Positions 12,172-30,803 are shown, numbered from the stretch's first letter. The stretch: DNA of 64,000 nt from Nemopilema nomurai (GCA_003864495.1 ML133454.1:1025149-1089148), one strand, 5' to 3'. Numbers and translations are program-made. The notes: generated by a model from the sequence alone, not told the origin.

Positions 12172-15100
12172 TCATGAATATGTGGCCATGAACCTGAGAT
12201 GAAAGGACTTGAATCTTTCGAGAAATGACTTGATTTGTTCCACTGGCGGCAGGATTGTCATTCTATAAGAAGTAAGAAAGCTCATCATAATTCTCCTAAG
12301 TATACTTCAGCGAGGACAGTGCTTCTAACATCAATTTCTCTCCCCCCTTTACTGTTGCATAAATGTTCAGATTTACGTTGGCGTATCATCTGTTTCATCT
12401 CCCACATTAAATTTGCAAATGAGGATTTACTTCACAGTAATTCACATTAATCAGATCTAAACTGGCCTTGAGACTCCGTTTGATGCACAGTTTCTGTGCA
12501 GAATCACCGCAGATTGTGTGTTGCTTTCCTTGGGCATTGCAAAATTCATTAAAACGCCATTGGACAAAATGAACAAAACTGAACAGTTCAAGATAGTACG
12601 CATTTTCACTCGACTCACCGAAAATGAAAGGTGCCGTCTTCCTGTCCAAATCCACTCCCTGGCACAACACACAAACCAGCTTCGAGCAAGAGGTTTTTGC
12701 AGTAGAAGAAATCAGGGTGCTCACCAAGAGACTGAAAGAAATAAATCCATTTGAATCAAGGAGCACAGAAGTAGATGGCCTACTGTTATTTTCAGCTTTC
12801 AAAGTACGTTTTATCTGACGCTACCAATGCTTTCTTAAAGGTTGTAGCGATTTATTTGGGCAGCTCTTTGTGCATCTGTAGGGGCGCATTCACCGAAGGG
12901 GCTGTTCTGGTCTCCCGGTAGAATTCAATTGTTATTGCGAGGTACAGCTGTGGGACTACATTCTGAAAATATCACAGGGCATTCCGCTTCTTAAAAAAAT
13001 TGACGTGGAAAGTCAATGGTGGAGAAATACGCTTTCATCAAATTTATCCCTGGAAATAATGTTTTTCTTTGTGTATGATTGTATAACAGGTATCAAGAAG
13101 TGGACGCTGACTTCTCATCTACAGCCAATCAAAGTCTTTTCACCCTCTAGTAATTTTTATTCAAATCTAATAACTGGCTATTCTTTTGTTCTTTTCGGCA
13201 CATCTGTTGGTAACCTCTCTGAAACTACCCTGAGGTGCAAAAAATACTTAGAGTATGCAAAAAGTATTTTCCCATCATGAAGTTTTAAACTATGAAACAT
13301 ATCTCTGCAGAGATGAAAACATGCCATTTACGATGTAAAAGAGTGTAAAATGGTCACTAAAAAGTGAGAAAACTAAATGAAAAAATCTTTCCATACTTCC
13401 GCCTTTTCGATGGCCTTCTTCGGGAGACGAATTCTTGGAAATGCATACATAGCACCCATTACTTCATTGCAAGTTACACCTTCAATTGAATTCAGTATTT
13501 CATAAACCATTCTGGCCCGGGTCTTTAAAGACTCCAAAACGTTGGTTTTTTCCTAGGAAGATAAGAAACATAATTCATACGGTGTCTTGTCTAGGTGTAG
13601 CATTAAAAAACCTGAGCTTGTCGCGTAAAAAATAATAGCAGGCTACAAAAATATGCTCCCGAAAAGCAAAAGGCTTATAGTACAATGCAAGAGAGAGAAG
13701 TTTATAATATTGATATGTATAGCTATGATATCTACAGCTATGATTATATGAAATTTGGCATTGCTAAAACGTACTACGTTGAAATCCAACGAATCTAGAA
13801 ACTTCAAGGAATCGATAACTCCCTGATAAACTTGATAACCTTTGTCAAAATACAGGTAACAACTAAGAAAATACAACCAAGATTATAACAGTAGGAGGTA
13901 TCATAGTGGACTTTACAGGCTATTAAAGGTTGTCATAAATATTTGCCACTTAAAGGTTAGGTATCGGGGTTAAAAACTAGAAAAGAAAGCTTCTAGCAAT
14001 ATCCAAATGTGTTTGATGCTAATCAGAAAGGAGAAAGACGTGGTCTTCGATTTCAATAGGAACAAATGACCAGCTTCATCAGACTCGAATAAAAACTAGG
14101 TGCATTGACTCCTTACCGACATGAAAAGATCATACGATGCATCGCCTGGTTGTGGAGGGTTGGTGATGCAGTCGATAACAATCTGGCCAATCGAATTCGC
14201 ACACAGCTGAGCGGACTGGAGCTTTTGCAACTGAGCCAAGACATCCTCGTGCAGACCAATTACCTCTAAATATCCGCCACGAATACCACATCTAATGGAA
14301 GTAGCTATTGTAATGGAATTTGCGGCCTGATTTTTGCTCAAATACAAAGATTAATGCGCCATAGTTAGGGATCGGTGACTAGTTGTTGCCATATTGATTA
14401 CCAATAATAATTGGCCTGCAATATACCGACAAGTGAAATGAAGAATAAAGTTATGGTAGACACCTTGAAGTCAACCCATCAACAAAATTGCTAGTAATAG
14501 ACATAGAACTTGACGCAACTGACCAATATACCGTATGTTACAAGCATTCTACAATTTATGTAAGCACCGAGCTTTTGTGGGACTTTATTCCAGCATATCA
14601 TTGTACTGCAGATTCATTTCTTGGTATCCATTGGGAAAATAGTAACTAATATTTGAATCGTAATTGTCTTCATGTCTATTTAAAACACGAAAGGCCTTTT
14701 CAAAGATAGTATTAAATAAAGGTGATTGCATACCGAAAAAGATTAAACAGAAGCATCATATAGTAACACCTTATATCTACAGACAAAACGGCACTATAGG
14801 AACATCAATTTAACTCACTCTCCCATATATCCTTTAGAAACAGAATGAAATGATGCCATCTCAAAACCATCACCCTTTGGACCCAAATCTCGCAAAACCT
14901 TCTTAAAAGAATGAAACTTCTCTGTGCCATATGTGTTGTCTTGATAAACTTCATCAGCAAGAAGAAATAGTCCTTCATCCATGCAGAATTCAACGATTTC
15001 TTTTACGTTTTGGTATGACAATACTTGTCCTGTAGGGTTGCCTGGGTTTATCACACATAAAACCCTAGGTGTACAATTCTTTCTCGCTTCCTCTAAGCTC

Positions 15101-18100
15101 CTTTTCAACTCCGATAGGTCAAGCTTCCAGTTTTCCGCTTCATTCAGGTAATAGTTTATCTTCAAGAAATAACATGCAAATTATATAAACTTCGATAAAA
15201 TACTGCAACTGTGCAAAGCTATCATAATCACAATCACCATTATCACTGTTCAGGTGGACATTTTACTACCTTTGCCACTACCATTTCCATCTTCCCTTTC
15301 CAAGTCATTTTCAGCCTACCTTGCTTCATTCTCGCGTCTTCGCTCAGAATTCATTACGCTTGTGAACACATAGTCAACTTTCCTTCTTAAGCTCTGTCCA
15401 TACTATCTCACTGGCCATTCGCTTTCCTGAAATTCGCCGCTGTCTCTTTTAAACCCGACAAGGTCATCAGATCCCCGTCTTCTCTCAACCAATTTCACTC
15501 CCCACATCGCTCTTGACCTTTTCGTTACACATTCTCGCTCTAACACCACGTTTCACGCCTATACAACCTTGCTAACTGATCGCAACTTTCATGGATATTC
15601 CGTTTCCGATTTAATGTAAACTTTCTCCTAATCAAGATCACACAACATTCTCTAAAATTTATCCGTGTCCATTTTAACCTTGTCGTCAATGCAAATTCCG
15701 AGCTTCCGCCTGCACTCAACTCATCTTCCAAATCACAGAATTCATCCAGTTTTACGATCTCAGTTCACGTCATTTCTCCACACATCAAGCATAAACGAAA
15801 TCTCTCGCCATTTCAGCACTCACTCTTGGCACTTTCGTTCATCTACCATCTACCCATTTCTCACAATTCGTAAACAATATTGAATTTCTTTTCATTTTTC
15901 TGCACAAAAACTTCATGAATGTTCTTAACTCGAGATCACTTCTTCCTCTCTTCCAGGCACCATCAGCTTTAGTCCTTCAAACACACTTTTCCACTTCTAA
16001 AGTTTAACTTTCACATTCAAAATCCGCAAAACACAGGACACCATTGAGGAAACCCAATGATAGTTGAAAAGTCAAATTTTCTACATAACATCCCATATAA
16101 TAATATCCTGCATACTATTAATCTGGCTATATCAACTTCAATATTTTTACTATAGTGACTACAATTATAATGAGAAATAAAACCAGATGACAGAATTTAC
16201 CTGATGAAGTCCATACTCTGATATTGTTGCAGAATACAATGGGTATTGTGGTATAGGGATCATGACTCCAGATTTCTCTTGAGTTGAAATGAAGCATTCA
16301 AGCATCAGCTGTTAGGGAAACATCAATACGAAAAAAATTATTAAGAATTACCTTAAATTGATTTTAAATGCACATTGACAAGCCACAAATTTACCCTATT
16401 ATCAATTAACAAAATCCCATTTGTTTGCAATCCAAAAATATTCTTTGGCTAGCTGTACATAAAAACCTGCATTGCTTCTGGAACACAATATACTAGAAAT
16501 AGGTGTATAGATACATATAGCTCTAAAGAAAGTAACTGAGAAATACCTTAACACCAGAGCTGGCTCCATTGGTCAAGAATATGTTATCAACACTTGCAGG
16601 ATATCCATCACGTTTTTCAATATATGCTGCAACACTCTTTCTGACAAACTCAATACCCTGAGAATCAGTATAACAACCAACACTGCTCTTCATGGCACTC
16701 AAGAGACTTTGTGCCCTTCTTTGAACATCATCAGGAAAAACATTTTTTTCTATTAGATCTGGACAGGTACATGCTGATATAACCTACAAAATCGGATATT
16801 GAACAGGTGTACAAATTAGACAGTCAAAATTTTCATCTTCAGTCAAGCAGTCTAATTTGCTACAATAAAGTATTGAGCATTGGAGAGTCCAACTGATACT
16901 TAAAAAACAAAGTTTGAATCTTTTAGCCTGCTTCTTGAATATGCCTGCTAAAAATTTATTTAGGGTTGATTAGTGATTGCCGATTTTAGCTTAAAAATTA
17001 TAACAAACCTGTTTGAATTATACTTTCCCTCTCACAATATTAACAATGACATCTCCTTGCCTTAAATTTGAAACCAATCCAACAACTAAGCTAATAAGGC
17101 AATGAATTTCCAGACTACAAAAAATTACTCTGCTTCAATTTCAGTGGCATGCCATATACAGACCATATTCTTGGTAATTGTTGAGCACATGTTACTGTTT
17201 GCCTTTCCAAGACAGACCAATGGTTGAAAAGTACCATCTTGAAAAATACTTAATAAAGAAATTTTTAGATGTTTAATTTTGCTTGATAATTTTGTGTGCC
17301 AACAGCCTCTTTAAACATATAATATTAATCAAATCAATATAATTTGCTTGCATTAATATTGTGCCAACCACCAGGTGACATCTAAATAAAGACCTTTATT
17401 GGGCTAGTATTTCAATTTCAAATGTAAGCATGCATTATTATATAAAGTAGTCTAATATGTAAGAAACAATATGATAATGTTATAAGCATAATTTGCTAAA
17501 AATTTCCAAACCTGTCTTATAAAGGTTATTGGGTTCTGCCCCACTGCATGACAATCACCAATATTTGCCTTTACAACCTGGTCAAATGGTTTATCAATGC
17601 CCTGTCAACAAAAAAGAAAGCATACTCATATTATTACATTGCAGACAAAGAAAACAATATTTCATCATTTTTTGGACTGAGTAGCCACTTGCTGCCACAA
17701 GAAATGATAGTGCTAAAAAAGTCAATGTTTACTCGTCAAGCCACAAACTTCCCATTGCATAAAGAAGAAGGGGGTCTGAAGTACCAAAATCTTCTTCAGA
17801 TAGGCAGTTAGATTAACATTGTAATCTAGGTGGAATCCTATTTGGTGTTGTCTAGAATATTATTTGTGCTAATTCTCTGCCCACTGGCCAATTAGCAACT
17901 GCTTTTAGAGAGAACAGTTAAATTAGCAAGAAAAAAAGTTGAAAGGAATTTTTAACCACAATCCATGTTATTTGAAATCTTAATAATATTTTATGGAAAA
18001 TGAAATTTGTATTATGATGTTGGAATGATTTTTGCATGCATTGTAAGTCAGAAGGTACAAGAAATTTCTTAAAGTGTGACATCTGGAGAAAACAATAATT

Positions 18101-18784
18101 AATATCACTACATTTTCATGCCTCTATGGCCACTGTTTGATCCAAGGTATGCAAAACATTGCTCAAAAAGCCAAGAATGGTGACTTCAAAGCTAATTGTT
18201 TTCTTTAAGAAATTTTGAAACAATTGCAGTCAATGCAAGAGGTTTTAGTGGGAACATGCAAAACCAATTGACTGTAATTTGCATTTGAGTTCCTTCGATG
18301 GTATGAAAACATGGCAATTTGCAACAAGGCAATTATTGTGGAAAATAATGTTCAACTATAGAACAACTGATGTTAGCGGAGTATCATGTTAACTGAAATT
18401 TTTCTTATTCACTGGAGATGACATTACTCTTTTTTTCTCCAATGAGAGTCCTTTTTGGGGGCAGAAGGAGAGTAATAGTATGCAGCATGAGCTTTCTCGC
18501 TAATGGCCTAGGCTCACCTGTTCCAATTCTTTTTCTAGCTTTGATGCCATTTGGACAATAGGACCACGAACGGCATACTCAACGTTTTTAACACAAGGGT
18601 TTAGATTGCCGATGGTAAGTAACTTGCTATTCATTGCAGTAGTCCGTGAGATGGTCCTTGCTTGTGTTTCAAAGCCTACCGTTGATTTCTTTCCGATGGC
18701 GTCACGTTTCACGATGTCAAACAAAAACCTATTGAATCTAACAACCCGTAAAATGTTCCTTCTTGGGACGCTACCACTCAACAT
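12172..18784 (-). CDS. GPT2: Alanine aminotransferase, probably mitochondrial
   Basis: Transfers the amino group between alanine and 2-oxoglutarate to give pyruvate and glutamate, using pyridoxal phosphate. Nine exons on the minus strand: 18784-18518, 17601-17512, 16783-16547, 16308-16201, 15159-14819, 14291-14117, 13552-13397, 12731-12619, 12262-12172. All junctions are GT-AG and in phase, giving 525 residues against about 500-525 in vertebrate GPT/GPT2. The N-terminal 40 residues are rich in Arg and lack acids, like a mitochondrial presequence. Family motifs in order: [58 protein letters not shown]; the PLP-lysine motif [11 protein letters not shown]; and near the end [18 protein letters not shown] then MTILPPVEQ. 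The protein ends ATYS. It is complete and should be active. Exon 8 has misleading open frames on the opposite strand. The symbol GPT2 rests on the presequence; GPT1 and GPT2 may not be separable in cnidarians. Confidence 0.95.
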
Positions 18785-20880
18785 GATCTGAAAATTGAGA
18801 AGTTCATATACGTCGACACGTTTATGTCAGCAAGGTTTGCATGAACAATAGCGGACTGAATTAATAAACTTTCAAAGTGAGGCACATCGGAACCTGCCGC
18901 ATTGTGGGAGGAAAGCGAACCTCTTCCTGGAGAGGCAGTGTGAGCTGGGGCGTACTTTGGCTATTTGGAGTAGGGGGGAAGGGGTGAAAATAAGTGAATC
19001 ACCTCCTTTAAGAAATTCCATCATCATACATGCAGATAAGACAATGTTACAAGTTATATATAGTAGATTGTTAATTGTCGTTCGTATAGTATAATGTATT
19101 GTGTACCCAATGAAATTGTGAATGAAATGCACATAAAAATGCACAATTTCTGACGTTTGCATACACTGAGGATTGTCAGATGAAAAGTGCAATAATAGAT
19201 AAAATTACATTTCGATATTTTTTCACGGGGAAGCTTCAGAATGCATCGGAAACATCATTTCTGAAGTAGTTTTGAGGTTTAATATTTGTTTCCTGGGTAT
19301 ATTTCTTACAAAGCAAATTTTCGACGGGAAAACAATTGTGTATCACGTATCAAGTTGTCTAAAATATCGTACATCACATTGAAACTTTCTTTCTCGATTG
19401 CATAGGCTCACTGAAGTGGTACTTTGTTGCGACATAATATATGTTTACTTAAGCGCGTGCGTTTAATTGAAGACATTCTGTGTCTGCTTTCACCAGATAA
19501 AGAAGGTCTTGTGGGTAAAAGTAAACATAAAAAACAACAATTGTTTGATATAGAATAAAATTCTTATACATCGCTGGGTATTTGGGTTTGGTGAGGTGAG
19601 CAAGATGCGAGTGGTGTATACTGATCAGGCCTTCTCTTTGGTTTCCTACAAGCTGTAATAGTTGGCATTGCTAACTAGTACAAAGAAACACATCTCTTCA
19701 GACTTTCTTACATTATTATTTGCAGGATACTGGAAAAACGTTAAATATGACATCCTCAGTAATTGTGGATCAGTTCAATACACACTGCGTCAGTACCAAG
19801 AGGCATATAAACGAGGTACTAAATTTACTTTTATAAGCGATACTTCGGACATTAGCCAGGTTGCTGGAAACGAAAGTGAAAATACAATCCGCTTTTTCGA
19901 AAAAAATTAAAGTTAAATGAGATAAAAACATGAAATACCTACAAGCTACTACAAAAAACGTTATTAAAATTAATTAATTGTTAGTTCTAGACCTTGTTAC
20001 AAAATTACTTTTAACACAACAATATTGTGAAGCATTAAAAGATGACCTCGACTGAGATTTGGCTTTTTATCCCCTCCTATTTATATTTGACTTTTTGAAC
20101 AATGATTGACTTTTCTGATACAACGCTTATATAAAAAACGACATAAATATCAATCCATTTTTTCATTAAAGTGATAGAAATTACGTCTCTAAAATATCTT
20201 AGAATATCAAATAGAACATTGTTTTGAATTGGGGTAAATGTAGGCATCTCCAACTTGAATGTTCGATGGATGATAACGATAGTAAACAAACATAGCAGTT
20301 TTCACAAATCGACCTTGCCTATAATTTTAGTTGTAAAACCTCACCTAGAAAACAGGTTCCGTCTTCAAAACAATAAAAGGACACTGTTACGAGGAGTTGC
20401 TTAAAAAGGGAATAAGTATCAAGCCAAAAGGCCATACATCTGTCAAAAGAAAGGCAGCTAAAGTATCATTCCCGCCTCACTGAGATGCAAAGCTACACAA
20501 AATGTACAGAAATAGATTAAGTTATAGATTAAGCTGAAAAAGTATCGTCAAAGTGAATCTCATCGAAGAACCTAAACCCCACTTACAATTGAGGGGATCT
20601 AAGAAACGATTTCGATTTCATAAAATTTTCACCAAGTTCTCTCCCTGCCTAAGCCATGAAGAAACACCAGTAAGGAGCATCTTATTGTGCCAGTTCTATA
20701 GCAAGCATTCGTCTATACTTTACTATTCAGTTAAATATACTTATTAGCTGTGCGTTAATGGATGCTTTTCTTTCAATGTGTATGATATATATATCAGCAC
20801 GACGTCAACGATAAAATCCCACCTACGAGTATATCCTCATTCCCCTTTATTAAAATCCCAAGCGGAAGCTTAAATAAGGC
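18785..20880. other. Intergenic region between ALT and PDCD6-like genes
   Basis: This stretch lies upstream of the aminotransferase start and downstream of the PDCD6-like stop. TTTATT at 20846-20851 is AATAAA on the minus strand, about 30 bp past the PDCD6-like stop, and is a plausible polyadenylation signal. No other gene was recognised. A frame at 19662-19910 (+) has no known homology. Confidence 0.5.
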
Positions 20881-23800
20881 TTAATGTCGCAGACTAAAAA
20901 CGAGTGTAAGAAACTGCTCGTAACCAAGATCCACCCAACCATTCAATTGCCGATCATACGTTTTGAAGCCATCGGTCAGCATCTTTGGAAAAGAAGAGAC
21001 GAATATGAATTAAGATAAAATACGTTTTGTTTTGGCTTTAGAAGTAAATACTTTCATAAGCGTTTCAGTTTCCTAACCACTGACTCTGTGGTATAAAACA
21101 AAATTAGTAAATGTTGACTAAATTGATATTTTAACTCAAACCATATAATGTTTTGCAAAAGTAATAAAATCTGTGAACAAGTGCTTTGGGGTACAAAACT
21201 TCACAATGGCAAGAGAAAGCAGAACTAGCTTTTGCATACTTAAAGTACTTTTTCGTCCGACAATCTTCAGAGTATGCAAATGAAGAGCCCAAGGAAAAAG
21301 ACGGCGTTGTTTTGTTCCTTCTCTACAGTGAACTTTAGGGCTTGCGCCAAAACATACAGTCACGACAATTTTGTATAATTTGGCAAGCTAGGTCGTATTT
21401 TCACCTAGGTGTTTTGGAGTCTGTCTATATTTCAATAGAAAATCCTATTCTTTGTAGACAGAAAGAGTTCGTCTTTTCCCCTGGGCTCTTCTAAAGTTCA
21501 GTGCTAAGAAACGCTGATCGGTCAATTATAACCAATCACGCGCTCTGCTTATCACCCTCTAGTGTTTTCAATCCGCAACTGGCTATTTATTCTGTCAGCT
21601 TTTATTTATTTTCCGACGTTTGCATACTCTGATAAGTGTCGGACGAAAAAGTACTTGAATATGCAAAAATTAGTTTTGCTTTCTCTTGCCATTAAAATAA
21701 ACTCTAAGCATAAACAGGTATCAAGACAAGTCTAGAACGAAATAGGTAACTCGCAAAAAGTGGCAAACTAATAAGTCTCCAATTAACGCATTCTTGGGAC
21801 CAATCTACTTACAAAATGGCATCAGCCGGAAAAAATAAATTTACCCGAAGCACACTGCAAAGCTGAATAAAGTCATCAAATCTTATTCCATCAGTTCCAG
21901 AACGATCAAACCTTCGCATTAGAATGTTGACAATGTGGTCAGAAACGTTGAAACCTAGGAAAATAGTGATTTGGTGCTGAATGTCTCATTTGTTTATACT
22001 TATTTCTACATGTTGTGAACTTAAAGGAAAACTTCTGTCTTCCAATGTCTTTAGGAATTTACTGATGCTGCATAACTAGCAATCAGTAGGCATAGGCCTT
22101 CTATGTTCTGTCCATGCATGAGATACATTCAGGTACTAGATACTGCCAATATTTAGCCAACAGGATGATGACAAGCATTTATCAGACCTTTGTTTAAAAG
22201 CTTGTTTCATGCTCCACTGTTGTCACAGCAAGCTTATACATACTGTTCGTTCATTGTTAAAATATTGTTTTTTGTTGAAAAAAGCATTAAATAAAAAAAG
22301 CCTTGAAGTGGATAGTCCAAGGCATTCTGAATACCATGAGGAGTGAGACTTACTTCTGTTATTTTATACTTAAGCTCTGCAAAATTGAGTGCTTAAATTG
22401 AAGATTGGTACACAACATTTATCAAATGATGATTCACATAAAACCATGATTCAACATAAATCAACATGGACATAGAAAAAAAATTTAAATGTTACATATT
22501 CTGAATAATAGACAGAAGGCAAATAAAACCATTTGCTCCCTTGAGCATTGCAAAACTATGCTAATCATGTTAACTAAATTGTAAAAATTAAAAGGTGAAA
22601 AAGTAATCAAGGAAGCTTGAAAAATATCTATACACACCAAATCCTTGCAGAGCTATGAAAAAAGAGAACAGGCTCAGATTTAAATGTGTACATCACTCAC
22701 ACACTTGAAAAAGATAGCAGTCCTTATACCTTTATGAATTATTATTGTGTCATGAAGACAAAAAAGGAAAAACAACTTTACTAAATATAAACAGATTCAA
22801 GGAGATATTTTATGAGCAAAACTGGCTAATAAATAGCCATGTGGTATGTAGACAAGTAATTTGTGGTACAGAACTTCACAATAGCTAGAAATAACCAGTT
22901 TTTGCTCTCTTTTTGCTGAGGCTTTTGCAATTATGCTAGTGGGAGCATAACAAGCTTCACAGGCTCTTAAAAATTAAGTGTGAAGTGTCAGTGATTGGTC
23001 ATTTACAGCCAGCTTTTGGTCCTTCTCTGACATTTGCATACTCAGAAGAGCATCAGACAAAAAATTACTTAAAGTAGGCAAAAACTAGTTCTGCAATTTC
23101 TAGCTATTGTGAAACTGTTTCTTTTTTAAATCTTTCCACATACAGTGCAATTGGTGTTAGAAAAGCTAGAAGGTGCATTTAGAACATCATCATCTGTATA
23201 CCAAGAAAAGGGTTCTGTTAGGAGAGAATAATGCACTCACAGATTGTCTTTGTAGTGAAAACATGTCTGTGTTTTCTTTATGCATTTATTTTGATAAGCT
23301 GAATTTACTTTGTTTTGCATACCCATAATAAGCTCTCTCCTGTCAATAGCACCACTGTTATCCAGATCATAGTTTCTGAATGTTTTACTCCATTCTGTCA
23401 CATAATTCCATAGAGCTTCAAATTCATTGAAATCTATTGTTCCATTTCTATCTTGGTCAAACATACCTATCCAAGACAAAATGTTACTTGAATACTGATT
23501 TTTAAATAAGATATAGAATTTTTTGTAATTCGATAGAAGAAAACGAAGAAAGAATAAGATAAAACTTAATCCAGAAGTGATATTTTAAAAAAATTACATG
23601 CGTAACGGCAAAATTGGCTTCAAATCAGAGGCAATGAATTTGTATAATAGTATTTTGCAAATTCCCATTCTCCAAATATGCATATTCTGATAATTAATTT
23701 CATACATGCATAAAATCAATAATGTCACATACCAATCATCATTCTAACAGTTTCAGGATTAAATTCCATCCAAGACCCTACAAAATCAGTGGAAATTTCA

Positions 23801-24521
23801 GTGCAACAAGAAAGCAATGGCAACAAATATATTAACTTGCATTGCCATGCACAGAATTTAAAGAATGACCAAAACATTAAATAAAGACAATGATATAAAA
23901 TATTTCTAAAGAAATTTCTAAAGATATTTCAACAGAAAAATTGATTTTTTCTGACATCTGTGCCAATTTATTTTGGGCTTCATGATTTTGTGGGGGAGGG
24001 TTAGGATTGTCAGGAGAGATATATATCACACATCCCTAAATAAATTCTTTGAAAAGAACAAGTTCTCACCATTCTTCAAAGCAAGCTGTAACTCTGTTCC
24101 ATTTATCTGTCCATCTCCATTTCTATCAATTCTTATGGATAATAAAACACATTAAAGATATTAACAAATCCTTGCAACACACAGCATTTCAAAACTGCTT
24201 GCAAGACAAATTGGGAAAACACAGCACCATTTGCATGTTATAGCCTCAAAATGTCTAAGATCGAGCATCTATCTTCGTTTAAGCATTAATTCAAAATATT
24301 GAAGGTGTTTCGTACACAATTACTATTAGTTAGTTGTACTTGAATTGAAGAGCAACAAAGATGTACGACAAACTGACCTCATGAGCAGTACACCTAATTG
24401 CAAGGCCTAAGAAAGGCAGGTTTATCTTAAACACTGACAAAAATACGTACCCGCGAAATACTGTCCATAAGAAGTCTCTGCCATTTGGTGGATAGGCTGT
24501 ACGCCCGCCAAAATAGGCCAT
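20881..24521 (-). CDS. PDCD6: Penta-EF-hand calcium-binding protein, PDCD6/ALG-2 family
   Basis: Calcium-dependent adaptor that in animals binds ALIX, Sec31A and ESCRT-related partners. Six minus-strand exons: 24521-24451, 24131-24070, 23777-23733, 23466-23323 (or to 23309), 21954-21845, 20982-20881. EF1 is DRNGDGQINGTEL, EF2 DQDRNGTIDFNEF, EF3 DLDNSGAIDRREL, EF4 DRSGTDGIRFDDF. EF5 is degenerate (DRQLNGW), as expected for the dimerisation hand. The ending YEQFLTLVFSLRH matches the family C-terminus. The N-terminal tail is only about 20 residues, so PDCD6 fits better than peflin or sorcin. Oddity: the exon 4/5 junction. A donor at 23308 leaves the full EF3 exit helix but puts exon 5 out of frame. 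The in-frame donor at 23322 shortens that helix by five residues, giving about 177 residues against 191 in human PDCD6. Confidence 0.93.
21197..21694. mobile_element. MITE-like inverted-repeat element in PDCD6-like intron 5
   Basis: About 500 bp with long imperfect terminal inverted repeats. The left arm begins AACTTCACAATGGCAAGAG and runs through TTTTTCGTCCGACA. The right arm is its reverse complement and ends CTCTTGCCATT. There is no coding capacity. A diverged relative lies at 22873-23114, and the two share the flank GGTACA(A/G)AACTTCACAAT. The superfamily is not assigned. Confidence 0.7.
22873..23114. mobile_element. Shorter MITE-like relative in the same intron
   Basis: The ends ACTTCACAATAGCTAGAAAT and ATTTCTAGCTATTGTGAA are inverted repeats. 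Internal stretches (TTTGCATACTCAGAAG, CATCAGACAAAAAATTACTT) match the element at 21197-21694 with substitutions. About 240 bp, non-coding. Confidence 0.65.
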
Positions 24522-26267
24522 TTCTTATCACTTTCGGTACACAATTTGCTTCCTTCTTCTTCTAATCACGTCTCGCATTGATCCTATAGTGTTGCCAGAG
24601 CCTCTCTTTGAGTTTGTTCATTTGTCGTGTCGTCTCTAACAATTAGCTGGCACGCAGGATGGGCGTACAATTAAGTTTTTTCAGTTTAGTTCAGTTAATA
24701 CAATACAGACAAATTAACTACACTACAAAGATAATGATGTTACGAAAAATTAATACATTGGTACAGACAAATTAATACAATGTACTAATACAAGAAGAAC
24801 TAATAAATAAATTGTTTGTAGGAAATTACTTAAAGGAGGAACTCCCTCGATAGGTAAACTATTCGAAGGGAGAGCCCCCCCCCCCTATCCTAGGATGCTC
24901 CCAGGTAAATCTGGCTGAATATAAATCATTTTGCATTGTCAGATTCCGTTTGGTTTTGAAGGATGATTTTGATGGCACATTGCGGAGTTCAACAGGCAAT
25001 GTATTGCAAAGTTTAGCACCAAGACACCGATTCGACTTTAGAGGGTTCAATGAGATGGTATTTCTAGCTTAGATTCTCATCCATGAGGAGACCTAAAAGT
25101 GTAACAACTTTAACGCCTTTAATATGTTTCTTTCCTGTTTTATATCAAAACCAGGAAAAAATTGACAGATGGAGAATGAATGATGACGTAGTTTGCCGTA
25201 TCAATACTAAATTATAGTTTATAAGCATCAAGCCATTTCTTTACTAATTTTAGTTCCTTGTTCACAATTTTATTTAAATAATAAAAACCTTTGCATTCAT
25301 AGTAGATTTTTGCATTATCAGCAAAAAGGGTTGCATTATCTGAAAAGTCAGCGAGAATATCGTTATCTCACTGGTGTGAACCAGGCTTTAGAAGAATTAG
25401 GTAAATCATTGATAAAGATAATGAAAAGTAATGGACCCAGTACAGAACCTTGCATTACAATTTTTTTTGAATAGATGTTATATTTTTCATCTTTTGGTGA
25501 TGCTTAATTGTACTAAAATATGTGCTAAAAGAAACGAGTATGCAGAATACCGGGCATCGGAGAATCTTATATTAACTTCACGTCACAAAAAACATACAAA
25601 GGGTGAGAGTTCACATTGTTTGTTTTCAGATACCGGGGTCAAACTTAAAACCGACCTAGCCGGTCACGTGTTGGCTTCACTCATACGTCACAAAAAAGTT
25701 AATTTCGCTATTTTCACAATTAAAACTGATGAAGCAGGAAGTTTAGCGTTGAATAATCCGCGTGGCATCAGCTTCGAAAGATTTCCTCGCAGCATTAAGG
25801 GTGTTGACTCGATGAACAAAAAAATTATCTTTATTGAAACAAGGCTACGATTTTCTTGCCCTTGTGTTTGCCTTACTCATAACTTTGGTTAAGAAAGAGC
25901 TGGCGTTGGCAAATCAAGTATGTTCTACACGAATAATCATGTGTAACGAGTTCAAAAAGTACATATTATTCTATAAAAGGAAAGTTGACCAAAAACGTAT
26001 CGTGGAGCTAATGAAAAGCTGAAAAGCTGATAACAGAAACTGAAAAGCTGATAACAGACGAATTCAAAATTCATTAGAGATAACTTGTACTGAGTAACCA
26101 AGAACATCTTTGCAGAAATTGAAATCCTATACAAAGCATGAATAACTGAGTCCTTTCAGTGATAAAGATGACGTCATATTATCGAGGAGCGACATATGCG
26201 TTCAGCTCTGATCCTACCCGTTTACCGGGTAACGTTGGCGCTCTTTCTATAGCCAATGGTTTCAACA
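24522..26267. other. Intergenic region holding a LINE relic
   Basis: This gap lies between the PDCD6-like start and the stop of the receptor kinase gene. About half is a LINE remnant, listed separately at 24590-25480. A 153-residue open frame at 25431-25892 (+) overlaps the relic and shows no domain. A poly-C run sits near 24876-24887. Confidence 0.5.
24590..25480 (-). mobile_element. LINE (CR1/L2-like) reverse-transcriptase 3' remnant
   Basis: On the minus strand, in order, there are reverse-transcriptase pieces: SVLGPLLFIIFINDLP near 25450-25400, a degenerate catalytic box FADN in place of YADD near 25310-25330, the thumb block KVVTLLGLLMDENL near 25105-25065, and the C-terminal block GAKLCNTLPVELRN near 25020-24970. 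A 3' tail follows with CGCCCATCCTGCGTGCCAGC near 24640-24670. Frameshifts and stops show that it is dead. The family is assigned from the motif style only. Confidence 0.75.

Positions 26268-30803
<4,536 letters not shown>

Noticed and set aside
12518..12818. Plus-strand frames that resemble a nuclear receptor ligand-binding domain
   Set aside because: The minus strand of the same bases is exon 8 of alanine aminotransferase ([18 protein letters not shown]), in phase with its neighbours, so the plus-strand likeness is chance.
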